A DNA stretch of 64,000 nucleotides. Origin: Balneola sp. GTDB taxonomy: Bacteria > Bacteroidota > Rhodothermia > Balneolales > Balneolaceae. Of this stretch, positions 6,913 through 14,801 are shown in pieces. The stretch lies in NCBI GenBank assembly GCA_017640785.1, contig JAEPPZ010000001.1:540182-604181 (forward strand), given 5' to 3'. Under the pieces are notes generated by a model. It did not search any database, was not told where the DNA came from, and saw only the letters and a program-made list of their open reading frames with translations. Both the position numbers and the translations under genes were made by a program. Positions within the stretch are counted from its first letter, which is position 1, and every line of letters begins with the position of its first letter.

Positions 6913-9417
6913 ATGAAACACACTTATCAAATTAACGGAATGAGTTGCAATGGTTGTAAAAGCCATGTAACCGAAGCACTTTCTGAAATTGAGAATATTC
7001 AAGACGTCTCAGTATCACTTGAAGAAGGAACTGCAGAAATTCAGATGTCTGAACATGTAGAATTGGAAACACTTCAGGAAGCATTAAACGATCTTTCAGG
7101 AAATTATTCGGTCCAACTACCCGGCGATCATTCTCATCATGAGCATCCTAAGAAAGAAAAGAAAAAGAAGCAGAACGGAAACGGTGTGTTTTACTGCCCC
7201 ATGCATTGCGAAGGTGACAAAACCTACGATGAACCCGGAGATTGTCCTGTTTGTGGTATGGATCTGGTTGAAGAGCAAAATATGAGTTCGGGCTCTTCTT
7301 CTGATATTTATACTTGCCCTATGCATCCTGAAGTTGAACAAAAAGGGCCCGGTTCTTGTCCAAAATGTGGCATGGATCTGGTTCCAAAAGAAGCCGATGA
7401 ATCAGCGGAACAAAAAAAGTACAAAGAATTACTTAAGAAATTCTGGGTCGCAGTAGCTTTTACCCTTCCTATTTTTATCATTGCGATGTCAGAAATGATC
7501 TCTGAAAATCCATTGTATGAAATGATGGATGTACAGATCTGGAACTGGATTCAATTCGGGCTTTCTTTACCTGTAGTTTTCTATGCCACATGGATGTTCT
7601 TTGAGCGGGCTTGGCGCTCCATCAAAACATGGAATTTAAATATGTTTACACTGATCGGAATCGGTGCAGGAATCGCATGGCTGTTCAGTGTGTTTGCTTT
7701 GATATTTCCAGATTTCTTTCCGGAGCAGTTTAAGACCGATGCAGGAACTGTTCATCTGTATTTCGAATCCGCTACTGTAATCTTAACGCTGGTTTTACTT
7801 GGACAAGTATTAGAAGCTCGGGCTCATTCTCAAACTAATAATGCCGTAAAAGAGTTGATGAAACTCGCTCCAAACACGGCTATCAGGGTCAAAGATGGGA
7901 AAGAAGAAGAGATTCATATTGATGAAATTGAAGTTGGTGATCATCTGAAAGTAAAACCGGGAGAAAAAATTCCGGTGGATGGGAGCATCATTGAAGGACA
8001 AACTTCTATCGATGAATCTATGATCACCGGCGAGCCTGTTCCTGTAGAAAAATCGACAGACGATTCAGTGAGTTCAGGTACCATTAACGGAAACAGCTCT
8101 TTCATCATGAAAGCAGAGAAAGTAGGTGACGAAACACTCCTTTCTCAGATCGTGGATATGGTAAATAAAGCCAGCCGAAGTAAAGCGCCGATCCAAAATC
8201 TTGCGGATAAGATCTCAGGATACTTTGTACCTGCTGTCGTTTTAATAGCCATAATCACGTATGGAGTTTGGGCATTATTCGGTCCTGAACCGGCTCATGT
8301 GTACGCCCTGATCAATGCCATTGCTGTGCTGATCATTGCTTGTCCTTGCGCCCTTGGATTGGCTACACCGATGTCTGTAATGGTTGGTGTTGGAAAAGGC
8401 GCTCAAAACGGAGTGCTCATCAAAAATGCAGAGGCGCTTGAGCGAATGAACGAAATGGACGTGCTTATTATCGACAAAACCGGAACCATCACTGAAGGTA
8501 AACCATCCGTGGAGAAAATGGTTTCTGTGGATGATGATTATTCCGAGGAGCAGATCATCCAATTTGTAAGCTCATTAAACAACGAAAGTGAACATCCGCT
8601 AGCTGAAGCCACCGTTAAATACGGAAAGTCTAAAGAGATCGAGTTTCTAAAAGTATCTGATTTCGAATCCATAACCGGACAAGGAGTTCAGGGAACCATT
8701 GATGGTAAAACCATCAAACTCGGTAACAGAAAAATGTTCAGTGATTCAGATACATCAGAACAAGATAAGATTGAGAAATCCCTCAGCGAGATCAGCGATC
8801 CCAAAACAATTTCCTGGTTAGCTGTAGATGAGTCAGTTGTTGGGTATGTAGTCATCGCTGATGCAATCAAAGAAAGCAGCAAAAAAGCCATTCAAGCTCT
8901 TCAGGAAAAAGGAATAGAAGTAATTATGCTTACGGGTGACAATCCGCAAACAGCAAAAGCCGTAGCTGAGGAAATGAACTTATCTTCATACAAAGCGGAA
9001 TGCCTGCCTCAGGATAAACTGGAAGAAATCGAACGACTTCAGGACGAAGGAAAGAAAGTAGCCATGGCGGGTGACGGAACCAATGATGCTCCGGCTTTAG
9101 CTCAATCTGATATAGGAATTGCCATGGGAACCGGAACCGATGTGGCGATGGAAAGTGCCATGATCACTTTGGTGAAGGGAGATCTGAATGGAATTGTTAA
9201 AGCAAAAAATCTGAGTACGGAAGTGGTCAAAAACATCAAACAAAACCTGTTCTTTGCCATGATCTATAATTCAGTAGGCGTGCCGATCGCTGCCGGAGTT
9301 TTATTTCCGGTTTTCGGTATTTTACTTTCACCAATGATCGCAGCACTGGCAATGAGTTTCAGTTCTGTTTCAGTGATTGGAAATGCACTGAGATTGAGAG
9401 GTGTAAAAATCACTTGA
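6913..9417 (+). CDS. copA: Copper-translocating P1B-1 ATPase with HMA and two metal-binding zinc-ribbon-like domains
   Basis: The 834-residue product exports Cu(I) (or Ag(I)) from the cytoplasm using ATP. Domains in order are an HMA domain with GMSCNGC (C12, C15), a His/Lys-rich linker (about 73-90), two short heavy-metal-binding domains with the pattern CPMH...CPxCGMDL (about 93-160), and the ATPase core. The core has the ion-site motif CPCAL (C477, C479), the phosphorylation motif DKTGT (D521), TGEPVP, MLTGDN and GDGTNDAP. The double CPxCGMDL module is typical of Bacteroidota copper pumps. The gene follows an HMA-AraC regulator and its stop codon overlaps a MerR-type -35 box, so its transcription ends inside the next promoter. 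Confidence 0.93.
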   Translation: MKHTYQINGMSCNGCKSHVTEALSEIENIQDVSVSLEEGTAEIQMSEHVELETLQEALNDLSGNYSVQLPGDHSHHEHPKKEKKKKQNGNGVFYCPMHCEGDKTYDEPGDCPVCGMDLVEEQNMSSGSSSDIYTCPMHPEVEQKGPGSCPKCGMDLVPKEADESAEQKKYKELLKKFWVAVAFTLPIFIIAMSEMISENPLYEMMDVQIWNWIQFGLSLPVVFYATWMFFERAWRSIKTWNLNMFTLIGIGAGIAWLFSVFALIFPDFFPEQFKTDAGTVHLYFESATVILTLVLLGQVLEARAHSQTNNAVKELMKLAPNTAIRVKDGKEEEIHIDEIEVGDHLKVKPGEKIPVDGSIIEGQTSIDESMITGEPVPVEKSTDDSVSSGTINGNSSFIMKAEKVGDETLLSQIVDMVNKASRSKAPIQNLADKISGYFVPAVVLIAIITYGVWALFGPEPAHVYALINAIAVLIIACPCALGLATPMSVMVGVGKGAQNGVLIKNAEALERMNEMDVLIIDKTGTITEGKPSVEKMVSVDDDYSEEQIIQFVSSLNNESEHPLAEATVKYGKSKEIEFLKVSDFESITGQGVQGTIDGKTIKLGNRKMFSDSDTSEQDKIEKSLSEISDPKTISWLAVDESVVGYVVIADAIKESSKKAIQALQEKGIEVIMLTGDNPQTAKAVAEEMNLSSYKAECLPQDKLEEIERLQDEGKKVAMAGDGTNDAPALAQSDIGIAMGTGTDVAMESAMITLVKGDLNGIVKAKNLSTEVVKNIKQNLFFAMIYNSVGVPIAAGVLFPVFGILLSPMIAALAMSFSSVSVIGNALRLRGVKIT

Positions 9418-9445
9418 CTCCGTACCAAGGTACAGGGCTTATATT
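9414..9445 (+). promoter_or_regulatory. MerR-family promoter/operator
   Basis: A -35 hexamer TTGACT (9414-9419) and a -10 TATATT (9440-9445) are separated by 20 bases, the stretched spacing typical of MerR-controlled promoters. A dyad, CTCCGTACC (9418-9426) and GGTACAGGG (9429-9437), fills the spacer. The left part closely resembles the known merOP core. The -35 overlaps the copA stop codon. It faces the metallothionein-like gene, and merR lies just after that gene. Confidence 0.85.
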
Positions 9446-9484
9446 GCCTCTGGAACAGAAATACGAATAAACCGGAGAACAATT

Positions 9485-9631
9485 ATGCCGTTTAAGAAAG
9501 GAGAAGTTTATCAATGTCCCGACTCAGGTTGTGGATGCGAAGTAACCGTAACTAAGAGTGCACCGCCAAGTTGTGGTGGAACTCAAAACCCAACCTGTTG
9601 TTGCGGAAAAACAATGATCAAGAAGGGTTAA
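9485..9631 (+). CDS. Metallothionein-like Cys-rich protein (48 aa)
   Basis: A 48-codon gene runs from ATG 9485 to TAA 9631. It has seven cysteines (11, 16, 18, 30, 38, 39, 40), arranged as CPDSGCGCEV and later CCCGK. The layout, a GCGCxV element, a central Cys and a terminal Cys cluster, recalls small bacterial copper metallothioneins such as MymT, but I do not assign it to that family with certainty. An RBS-like GGAG lies 8 bases upstream of the ATG. The gene stands alone between a MerR-type promoter and an intrinsic terminator. I infer that it buffers Hg(II), Cu(I) or a similar thiophilic metal in the cytoplasm. Confidence 0.8.
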   Translation: MPFKKGEVYQCPDSGCGCEVTVTKSAPPSCGGTQNPTCCCGKTMIKKG

Positions 9632-9639
9632 ATTATATA

Positions 9640-9670
9640 GGCGGGATTAATTTCCCGTCTTTTGTTTTAT
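9640..9670 (+). terminator. Intrinsic terminator after the metallothionein-like gene
   Basis: GGCGGGA (9640-9646) and TCCCGTC (9653-9659) form a 7-bp stem (one G-U pair) around TTAATT, followed by TTTTGTTTT. It should end most transcription of the small gene before merR. Confidence 0.75.
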
Positions 9671-9676
9671 TACACT

Positions 9677-10117
9677 ATGGATACTAAAGAAAAGATCACT
9701 TACAAAGTCGGAGAAGTAGCTCGCAAAGCCGGGGTGAATAAAGAAACACTTCGTTACTACGAAAAACGAAAACTCATCACTAAACCGGATCGTCGCAGAT
9801 CAGGGTACCGCATATTTACTCAACACCATATTGATCAGGTAAAATTTATAAAAAGAGCACAGGAACTTGGGTTTACTCTCAGTGAGATCAAAGAATTGTT
9901 GGAGCTCAGAATGGATGAGAATACTACCTGCTCGGAAGTTAAAACCGAAGCTGAAGAAAAGTATAAAGATGTTGTTGAGAAAATCGAAGATTTGCAAAGA
10001 ATTAAAACTACTCTCGTTGAATTGATTGATTCATGTTCCGGTAGCGGGCCTAAAGGAGAATGTCCAATTCTTGAAGCATTAGAAGGTGAGAACAAAATGG
10101 GAGAAAACTTACGATAA
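9677..10117 (+). CDS. merR: Mercury-responsive MerR transcriptional regulator
   Basis: The 146-residue product begins with a MerR winged-helix domain (VGEVARKAGVNKETLRYYEK) followed by a long dimerisation helix. Cysteines 85, 120 and 129 are spaced 35 and 9 residues apart, the same spacing as the Hg(II) ligands C82, C117 and C126 of Tn501 MerR. The last lies in an ECPIL segment like SCPLI of classical MerR. This is strong evidence for Hg(II) sensing rather than copper sensing. The ATG at 9677 is chosen over a TTG at 9662. The nearest matching operator is at 9414-9445, in front of the metallothionein-like gene; no MerR-type promoter was seen before the ArsR/MerTP genes. Confidence 0.9.
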   Translation: MDTKEKITYKVGEVARKAGVNKETLRYYEKRKLITKPDRRRSGYRIFTQHHIDQVKFIKRAQELGFTLSEIKELLELRMDENTTCSEVKTEAEEKYKDVVEKIEDLQRIKTTLVELIDSCSGSGPKGECPILEALEGENKMGENLR

Positions 10118-10137
10118 CAAGATCAAGTTGTAATCAG

Positions 10138-10159
10138 TATTTAAGCATTTGCTTAAATA
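10138..10159 (+). promoter_or_regulatory. ArsR/SmtB-type operator
   Basis: TATTTAAGCA (10138-10147) and TGCTTAAATA (10150-10159) form a perfect 10-bp inverted repeat with a 2-base centre, the AT-rich shape used by ArsR/SmtB repressors. A second perfect palindrome, TAATAAATTTATTA, follows at 10158-10171. Both lie 28-61 bases before the ArsR gene, which fits autorepression of the mercury module. Confidence 0.75.
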
Positions 10160-10198
10160 ATAAATTTATTATACTATTGAATAAACTAATCCCATATT

Positions 10199-10579
10199 AT
10201 GAATAAACAAGATTGTATAAGAGAGGTAGCTGATCTCAATCAAATAAACCGATGTATAGATTCCTTAGAACAGGTTGATACATCTATCTATAAATTAACT
10301 GATATTTTAAAACTAGCAGCGAATGACGTTAGGCTTAAAATTCTTTTTCTGTTAAATGCTGAGGAAAAATTATGTCCTTGTGATCTTGGGGATATCCTGA
10401 ATATGAGTATACCTGCTATATCTCAACATCTTAGAAAATTGAAAGATGGTGGTTTAGTCGATACAACCCGAGATGGGCAGGTTATTTTTTATTCTCTCAA
10501 TCCTGTCTTTAAGAAAATTCTGTCTCCAATTTTTGGACACATAAATAACAACCAACTATTAAAGGTTTTAGCAGCATGA
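10199..10579 (+). CDS. ArsR/SmtB-family metal-sensing repressor, CadC-like
   Basis: The 126-residue winged-helix protein has the recognition region DILNMSIPAISQHLRKLK. Metal-binding residues are visible: an LCPC motif (C59, C61) at the alpha-3 position, equivalent to the CVC of CadC and ArsR, plus N-terminal C6 and C19, which recall the N-terminal Cys pair of CadC. It probably binds DNA without metal and releases it when a soft metal binds. Its gene overlaps merTP by four bases (ATGA), so translation is coupled. A fitting operator lies just upstream. Given its neighbours I infer Hg(II) as inducer; Cd(II) or Pb(II) is possible. Confidence 0.85.
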   Translation: MNKQDCIREVADLNQINRCIDSLEQVDTSIYKLTDILKLAANDVRLKILFLLNAEEKLCPCDLGDILNMSIPAISQHLRKLKDGGLVDTTRDGQVIFYSLNPVFKKILSPIFGHINNNQLLKVLAA

Positions 10580-11190
10580 GTAAACAAAAAAACAATCAAA
10601 CAGAGACCAAGTGGATCGGAGCAGGAATCTTTACCGCATTTTTAGCTTCTTTATGCTGCATCACTCCTGTTGTAGCTATAGTAGCCGGTGTAAGCGGAGC
10701 AGCAGCTACTTTTTCTTGGATTGAACCATTCAGACCTTATATAATTGGACTTACCGTATTATTGCTTGGTTATGCATGGTATCGGTTATTAAAACCCAAT
10801 TGGGATCCGGATTGTGCTTGCGAAGAAAATCCATCTTTTCTGAATTCTAAAAGCTTTTTGGGAATAGTAACTGTAGTTGCAGCACTGTTAATAAGCTTCC
10901 CTTACTATTCGACTATTTTTACTTCGAAACCGGATCAGAAAGTCGTATACGTACAGCAAGATCAGGTTGAAACTGTTTCATTCAATATTGACGGAATGAC
11001 CTGCGCAGGATGTGAAGCAGCAGTCTTAAGTGCCGCTCATGGGGTAGACGGTGTACTCGAAGCTTCTGCTTCTTATGAAAATCAAAATGCTGTTGTCAAA
11101 TTTGATAAGGAGAAAACGACAGTCCCAACTATTATTGAGGCTATAAACAAAACCGGTTATATAGCTTCAGAAAGCGAGAAACTTAATTAA
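10576..11190 (+). CDS. merT: Mercuric ion transporter MerTP (MerT fused to a MerP-like HMA domain)
   Basis: The 204-residue product has three transmembrane helices and a C-terminal HMA domain. The MerT vicinal pair C27-C28 sits in helix 1 (LASLCCITP). A second pair, C80 and C82, lies in the loop after helix 2 (DPDCACE). The HMA domain carries GMTCAGC (C143, C146). These are the three cysteine sites by which MerT and MerP pass Hg(II) from the periplasm to the cytoplasm. In this fusion the MerP part follows the third helix. The start codon overlaps the ArsR stop. Confidence 0.92.
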   Translation: MSKQKNNQTETKWIGAGIFTAFLASLCCITPVVAIVAGVSGAAATFSWIEPFRPYIIGLTVLLLGYAWYRLLKPNWDPDCACEENPSFLNSKSFLGIVTVVAALLISFPYYSTIFTSKPDQKVVYVQQDQVETVSFNIDGMTCAGCEAAVLSAAHGVDGVLEASASYENQNAVVKFDKEKTTVPTIIEAINKTGYIASESEKLN

Positions 11191-11196
11191 ATTTAT

Positions 11197-11406
11197 ATGA
11201 AAACCACCATTGCTGAATCAACCATAACATGCCCTAAATGTGGAAATCAATCCACAGAAACCATGCCAACAGATTCCTGCCAATTTTTCTGGGAATGCCC
11301 TGAATGTAAAGAGGTTCTGAAACCTAAACAGGGAGACTGCTGTGTGTTTTGCTCCTATGGAGATGTCGCTTGTCCACCCATCCAACAAGATAAAAGCTGT
11401 TGTTAG
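11197..11406 (+). CDS. Small Cys-rich protein of the mercury module (GDCCVFCSYG type)
   Basis: The 69-residue product has eleven cysteines: a CPKC pair, a single Cys, a CPEC pair, then CCVFC, a late Cys in VACPPIQ, and a terminal CC. The first half resembles a zinc ribbon (CPKCGN...CPECKE). It begins 6 bases after merTP and lies before the flavoprotein, so it is clearly part of the operon. I recognise the GDCCVFCSYG motif as recurring in small unnamed proteins near merT, but know no function. Inference: a soluble thiol carrier handing Hg(II) from MerTP to the next enzyme, or a scavenger. Confidence 0.8.
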   Translation: MKTTIAESTITCPKCGNQSTETMPTDSCQFFWECPECKEVLKPKQGDCCVFCSYGDVACPPIQQDKSCC

Positions 11407-11457
11407 TTATGAACTATAAAGACATTAAAAAAATAAAAATCTTAATATAGGAGACAC

Positions 11458-12798
11458 ATGAAATTTGATCTAATTGTTATAGGTTCCGGGATGTCAGGAA
11501 TGACAATCGCGAATAAATGTGCTGCAAAAGGTTTAAAAACTGCCGTCACAGATTCAAGGCCATATGGTGGGACCTGTGCGTTAAGAGGTTGTGACCCGAA
11601 AAAGATTTTGATTGGGGCTGCAGAAATCATCGATCGAGCCAACAAAATGTCAAACATTGGTATTGCCGGGAAAGTAGAAATTAACTGGAATGAATTAATG
11701 GCATATAAAAACGATTTCGTTTCCAATATGCCGTCAAGAGTTGAGAAAGGATATCAAAAAAATGATGTCACGATGTTTCATGGTGCTGCAAGCTTTAAAT
11801 CTCCCAACTCCATCAAAATTGGTGATGATATTTTAGAAAGCGATAAAATTGTTATTAGTACCGGAGCAAAAGCACGGACATTAAACATACCGGGTGGCGA
11901 TCTTTGTATAGATAGTTCTGATTTTCTTAATTTAGATAGCCTACCAAATAATGTTACTTTTATTGGTGGCGGTTACATTTCATTCGAATTTGCACATCTT
12001 GTGGCAAGAGCCGGAAGCAAAGCAACCATCCTGCACAAAGGTGAAAGACCTTTAGAAAATTTTGATGAGGACATGGTAGATCATCTGGTAAAAGCCACTG
12101 AAGGACTCAACATTGACCTTAAGCTAAAATCTGAAGTAGTAGCCATTGAAAAAACCAACAACCATTTATTAGTTACAGCCAAATCTGAGAATTCAACCCA
12201 AACAATTCAAACTGATATGGTAGTAAATGCTGCCGGAAGAGTTCCTGAATTAGATGGTCTTAATCTTGAAAAAGCGAATGTTGAGTACGGTAAAAAAGGA
12301 ATTATAGTAAATGAGTTTCTACAGAGTAAAAGTAACTCATCTGTGTATGCTGCAGGAGATTGTGCAGCTACTCAAGGTTTGAATCTTACGCCCGTTGCGG
12401 TAATGGAAGGACATGCTGTTGCATCAAATATTATACGAGGTAATTCAAAGAAACCTGACTATACTGAAATGCCCTCCTCTTTATTTACATTACCTCCTCT
12501 ATCGGCAGTTGGTTTTACAGAAAAGGAACTAAAGGATAAAGAGATATCTTATCATGTAAATTCCGGTTCTGCAAAAGACTGGTATAACGCTAAGAGAATC
12601 AATGAATCAACTTATGCATATAAAGTGTTACTAAATGACGAAGGCTACATTTTAGGAGCTCATTTAATTGGCCCCCATTCAGAGGAAACCATTAACCTTT
12701 TTGCACTGGCGATAAAAAATAAGATAAAAGCCAATTCGCTTAAAAGTTTTGTTTATTCGTACCCTTCTATGGCATCAGATGTTGGCTCAATGGTTTGA
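11458..12798 (+). CDS. FAD/NAD(P)-dependent disulfide oxidoreductase, MerA-like without the MerA C-terminus
   Basis: The 446-residue product has an N-terminal FAD-binding GSGMSG motif (9-14), the redox disulfide C40-x4-C45 in GGTCALRGCDPKK, a second nucleotide-binding GGGYISFE, and AAGDCA for FAD. It belongs to the glutathione/mercuric reductase superfamily. Two features argue against a standard MerA: no N-terminal HMA domain, and no Cys pair at the C-terminus (it ends in VGSMV). The position of the glutathione reductase catalytic His also appears to be Tyr (SYPSMASD). GGAG lies 8 bases before the ATG. Its place in the operon suggests a role in Hg(II) reduction or thiol recycling. Confidence 0.8.
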   Translation: MKFDLIVIGSGMSGMTIANKCAAKGLKTAVTDSRPYGGTCALRGCDPKKILIGAAEIIDRANKMSNIGIAGKVEINWNELMAYKNDFVSNMPSRVEKGYQKNDVTMFHGAASFKSPNSIKIGDDILESDKIVISTGAKARTLNIPGGDLCIDSSDFLNLDSLPNNVTFIGGGYISFEFAHLVARAGSKATILHKGERPLENFDEDMVDHLVKATEGLNIDLKLKSEVVAIEKTNNHLLVTAKSENSTQTIQTDMVVNAAGRVPELDGLNLEKANVEYGKKGIIVNEFLQSKSNSSVYAAGDCAATQGLNLTPVAVMEGHAVASNIIRGNSKKPDYTEMPSSLFTLPPLSAVGFTEKELKDKEISYHVNSGSAKDWYNAKRINESTYAYKVLLNDEGYILGAHLIGPHSEETINLFALAIKNKIKANSLKSFVYSYPSMASDVGSMV

Positions 12799-12914
12799 TA
12801 ACCTAAATCTTATTCACCAACTTCAGATCAAGGGGTTCTATTTTTACTCCTCCGGAGATGTTCCCTGCCCTCCCATTCAGAAAGGCAGAGATTGCTGTTG
12901 AAATCGTTAATGTA

Positions 12915-13352
12915 TTATCTCGAAGACCAATGCAGCGCTATTACTCTCCACATCCCATTCTCTTTTTTGAGTACGGCAAGTTCTAGGCTGCTCAAATCAA
13001 TATCTCTTCCTGAATAAGTTCCTGTCATTTTTGTTTTTGAAGTCACCCACGCCATATTTCCTTCTACACTAATTTCCTGAGATAATTCTTCCCTGTTCAT
13101 TGCAGATAAAAACTTTCCATCTGAATGAAAATGATGAGATAAATACTGACTTTTAGTTTCCATGCCGCCACCTTCAAGAATTGTGACATCATCATGCAGT
13201 ATCTCTCCTGCTTTTTCAGAATCATTCTCTACAATTGCCGTTTCAAGATCGTTCAATGTTTTTGCAATCATCTCTTTTTCTGTTGACTGCTGAGCAAATA
13301 AAGCAATGCTTGAAAATGCCAGTACTACTAGTGTGTATGTTAATTTTTTCAT
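12915..13352 (-). CDS. Exported NTF2-like (SnoaL/DUF4440) protein 1
   Basis: The 145-residue product has a signal peptide (cleavage after LFA-QQ, about residue 20) and a cone-shaped NTF2-like fold, judged by the N-terminal helix LNDLETAIVENDSEKAGEILHDD and the final strand WRVIALHWSSR. It is probably periplasmic. Function is not known; such domains bind small ligands or act as lyase or isomerase scaffolds. It is the last gene of the long minus-strand copper operon, with AGAAGGA before the ATG. A related protein is encoded at 14297-14788. Confidence 0.7.
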   Translation of the reverse strand: MKKLTYTLVVLAFSSIALFAQQSTEKEMIAKTLNDLETAIVENDSEKAGEILHDDVTILEGGGMETKSQYLSHHFHSDGKFLSAMNREELSQEISVEGNMAWVTSKTKMTGTYSGRDIDLSSLELAVLKKENGMWRVIALHWSSR

Positions 13353-13364
13353 TTTTAATTCCTT

Positions 13365-13838
13365 CTAGTTTGAATTATTAATTTTCAACCACTTATTATA
13401 AATTTCATCGTCCCATAGATTTTGAACAAAAGCAATAACAGCCAGCTTTTCTTCTTCAGAAAGCACTTCTTTAAAAGCAGGCATGCTTCCTCCTAAAGGA
13501 ATTCCACCTTTGTTGATGGTTTCCATCAGCACTTCAGTAGAATGATGCCAAGTATGTGCAGTTCCGTTAAGTGGCGGTGCCGGAAACTGCCCGTTAGGAT
13601 TCGGTGTTTTCCAATCTTCTACCAAACCTTGACCTTTTCCTCCGTGACATTGAGCACAGTTTGCAGTAAATACTTGTTTACCTAGTTCAAATTGTTGCTG
13701 GGTGTACCAACGACTTTCTTTAAAAGTGATCGATCCATCAACAGCCTTTGTTTCTTTTTCTTTTTCTCCACAGCTTACCCAAACAAGTGGGCTGATACCT
13801 AAAAAAAGAACAAAAAATATATTTTTAGACTTCATCAT
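13365..13838 (-). CDS. Class I cytochrome c lipoprotein
   Basis: The 157-residue product has an export signal ending at a Cys (WVSC, a weak lipobox with Trp at -3), one heme-binding motif CAQCH, and a likely axial Met in GGSMPAFKE. It resembles single-heme c-type cytochromes that accept electrons in the periplasm. The ATG at 13838 is chosen because the preceding ORF extension has no signal sequence; it overlaps the upstream gene by 14 bases. Its place among multicopper oxidase and permease genes suggests it serves a redox step in copper handling, which is inference. Confidence 0.8.
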   Translation of the reverse strand: MMKSKNIFFVLFLGISPLVWVSCGEKEKETKAVDGSITFKESRWYTQQQFELGKQVFTANCAQCHGGKGQGLVEDWKTPNPNGQFPAPPLNGTAHTWHHSTEVLMETINKGGIPLGGSMPAFKEVLSEEEKLAVIAFVQNLWDDEIYNKWLKINNSN

Positions 13839-14325
13839 AAGTTGCTTTGCTTTGAAATTTTTCCGCAAAAAATAAGCTTAAAGCAGGTAATATAGTTATC
13901 TGCAAAATAGGGGAAATACCTACCTGTAAGCCTACAATATTAAGTGACGGCATGCTTTCATTATAGCTCCATAGTTCCCAGTAAATGGCAATCCATTCCA
14001 AGAATATAGCGGCGAGAAAACTTATCAAAACCAATACACAATAGTCTCTAAAGTGTCCTCTAAAAAAATGTATTGAATTAAAAGTTTTGGTGATCCCTTT
14101 CCAAAGTGTGAGAACGATTAATATATCACCAAATACAGCTGCCCACATCCATATAGTTCCTTTCCAAAATGGCCAACTCCACATGTCATAAAGAAATACA
14201 CACTGTGTAAATTCCCAAAGTGTATTTAGCAAAAAAGCCCAAAGAACTACACTTATCGTGCGGTTCTTTAGGAATGACTTTAACTTTTTCAAAATGTTAA
14301 TTTCGTATCGCTCTGGATGAACCAT
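13825..14325 (-). CDS. Membrane protein of unknown function
   Basis: The 166-residue product has about five hydrophobic segments rich in Trp (for example WEFTQCVFLYDMW and IFLEWIAIYWELW). I do not recognise a family. Acidic and aromatic residues in the helices (WEF, LEW) recall small quinone- or heme-linked membrane proteins, but no ligand motif is certain. Its start overlaps the NTF2-like gene upstream by 29 bases and its end overlaps the cytochrome gene, so translation is tightly coupled in this block. Confidence 0.65.
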   Translation of the reverse strand: MVHPERYEINILKKLKSFLKNRTISVVLWAFLLNTLWEFTQCVFLYDMWSWPFWKGTIWMWAAVFGDILIVLTLWKGITKTFNSIHFFRGHFRDYCVLVLISFLAAIFLEWIAIYWELWSYNESMPSLNIVGLQVGISPILQITILPALSLFFAEKFQSKATYDEV

Positions 14326-14788
14326 GATTCTGCATGATCTTCCATCCCGATTCTGTTTTCTTAAGAACTGAAGTAGCTACGGCTTGTCTTTCTATAGTTC
14401 TGCTGTCAGCCCCTCCGGTCACGATCTTATAGTTGTACGTCTCAAAGGCTACTGCAATCTTTCCTTCAATTTGTACATCCACTTTATAATCGATGAACGA
14501 AAATTCTTTAAAATGGCCCAATTCAGGTCCAATATGATGATCTAAATAATCCTGATAACTTCCTTCATATTTTCCGTTTTCAAAAACGTCTGCATCTTCT
14601 GTAAATAGTTCTTGTGTTCCGGTTACATCTAAAGCCTCGAGTGCGTTTTTATACGCTTTCAGTACTTTTTTTACAGCTTCCACTTCCTCGGAAGAAGCTA
14701 TTTCCTTATGATTCTCATGATCCATATTTTGAGCTGATATGTATCCCGTTGACAGCAATAATAAACCTGTTAATAGTATTGTTTTCAT
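14297..14788 (-). CDS. Exported NTF2-like (SnoaL/DUF4440) protein 2
   Basis: The 163-residue product has a signal peptide (cleavage near ISA-QN) followed by a His-containing start (NMDHENHKE) and an NTF2-like domain (LEALDVTGTQELFTEDADVF). It ends with WKIMQNHGSSRAI, similar to the end of the protein at 12915-13352, so the two are paralogues within one operon. It is probably periplasmic. The N-terminal His pairs could bind metal. No function is known. Confidence 0.7.
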   Translation of the reverse strand: MKTILLTGLLLLSTGYISAQNMDHENHKEIASSEEVEAVKKVLKAYKNALEALDVTGTQELFTEDADVFENGKYEGSYQDYLDHHIGPELGHFKEFSFIDYKVDVQIEGKIAVAFETYNYKIVTGGADSRTIERQAVATSVLKKTESGWKIMQNHGSSRAIRN

Positions 14789-14801
14789 GTTATTTACCCT
14801 T

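Noticed and set aside
11458-12798. Naming the flavoprotein merA
   Set aside because: The C-terminal Cys pair and the HMA domain are missing and the active-site motif differs, so the name would claim too much.
12803-12930. 42-codon open stretch on the minus strand ending at 12803 (contains NISGGVKIEPLDL)
   Set aside because: It has no start codon, overlaps the end of the NTF2-like gene in another frame, and matches no family I know. It could be a gene remnant but cannot be supported.
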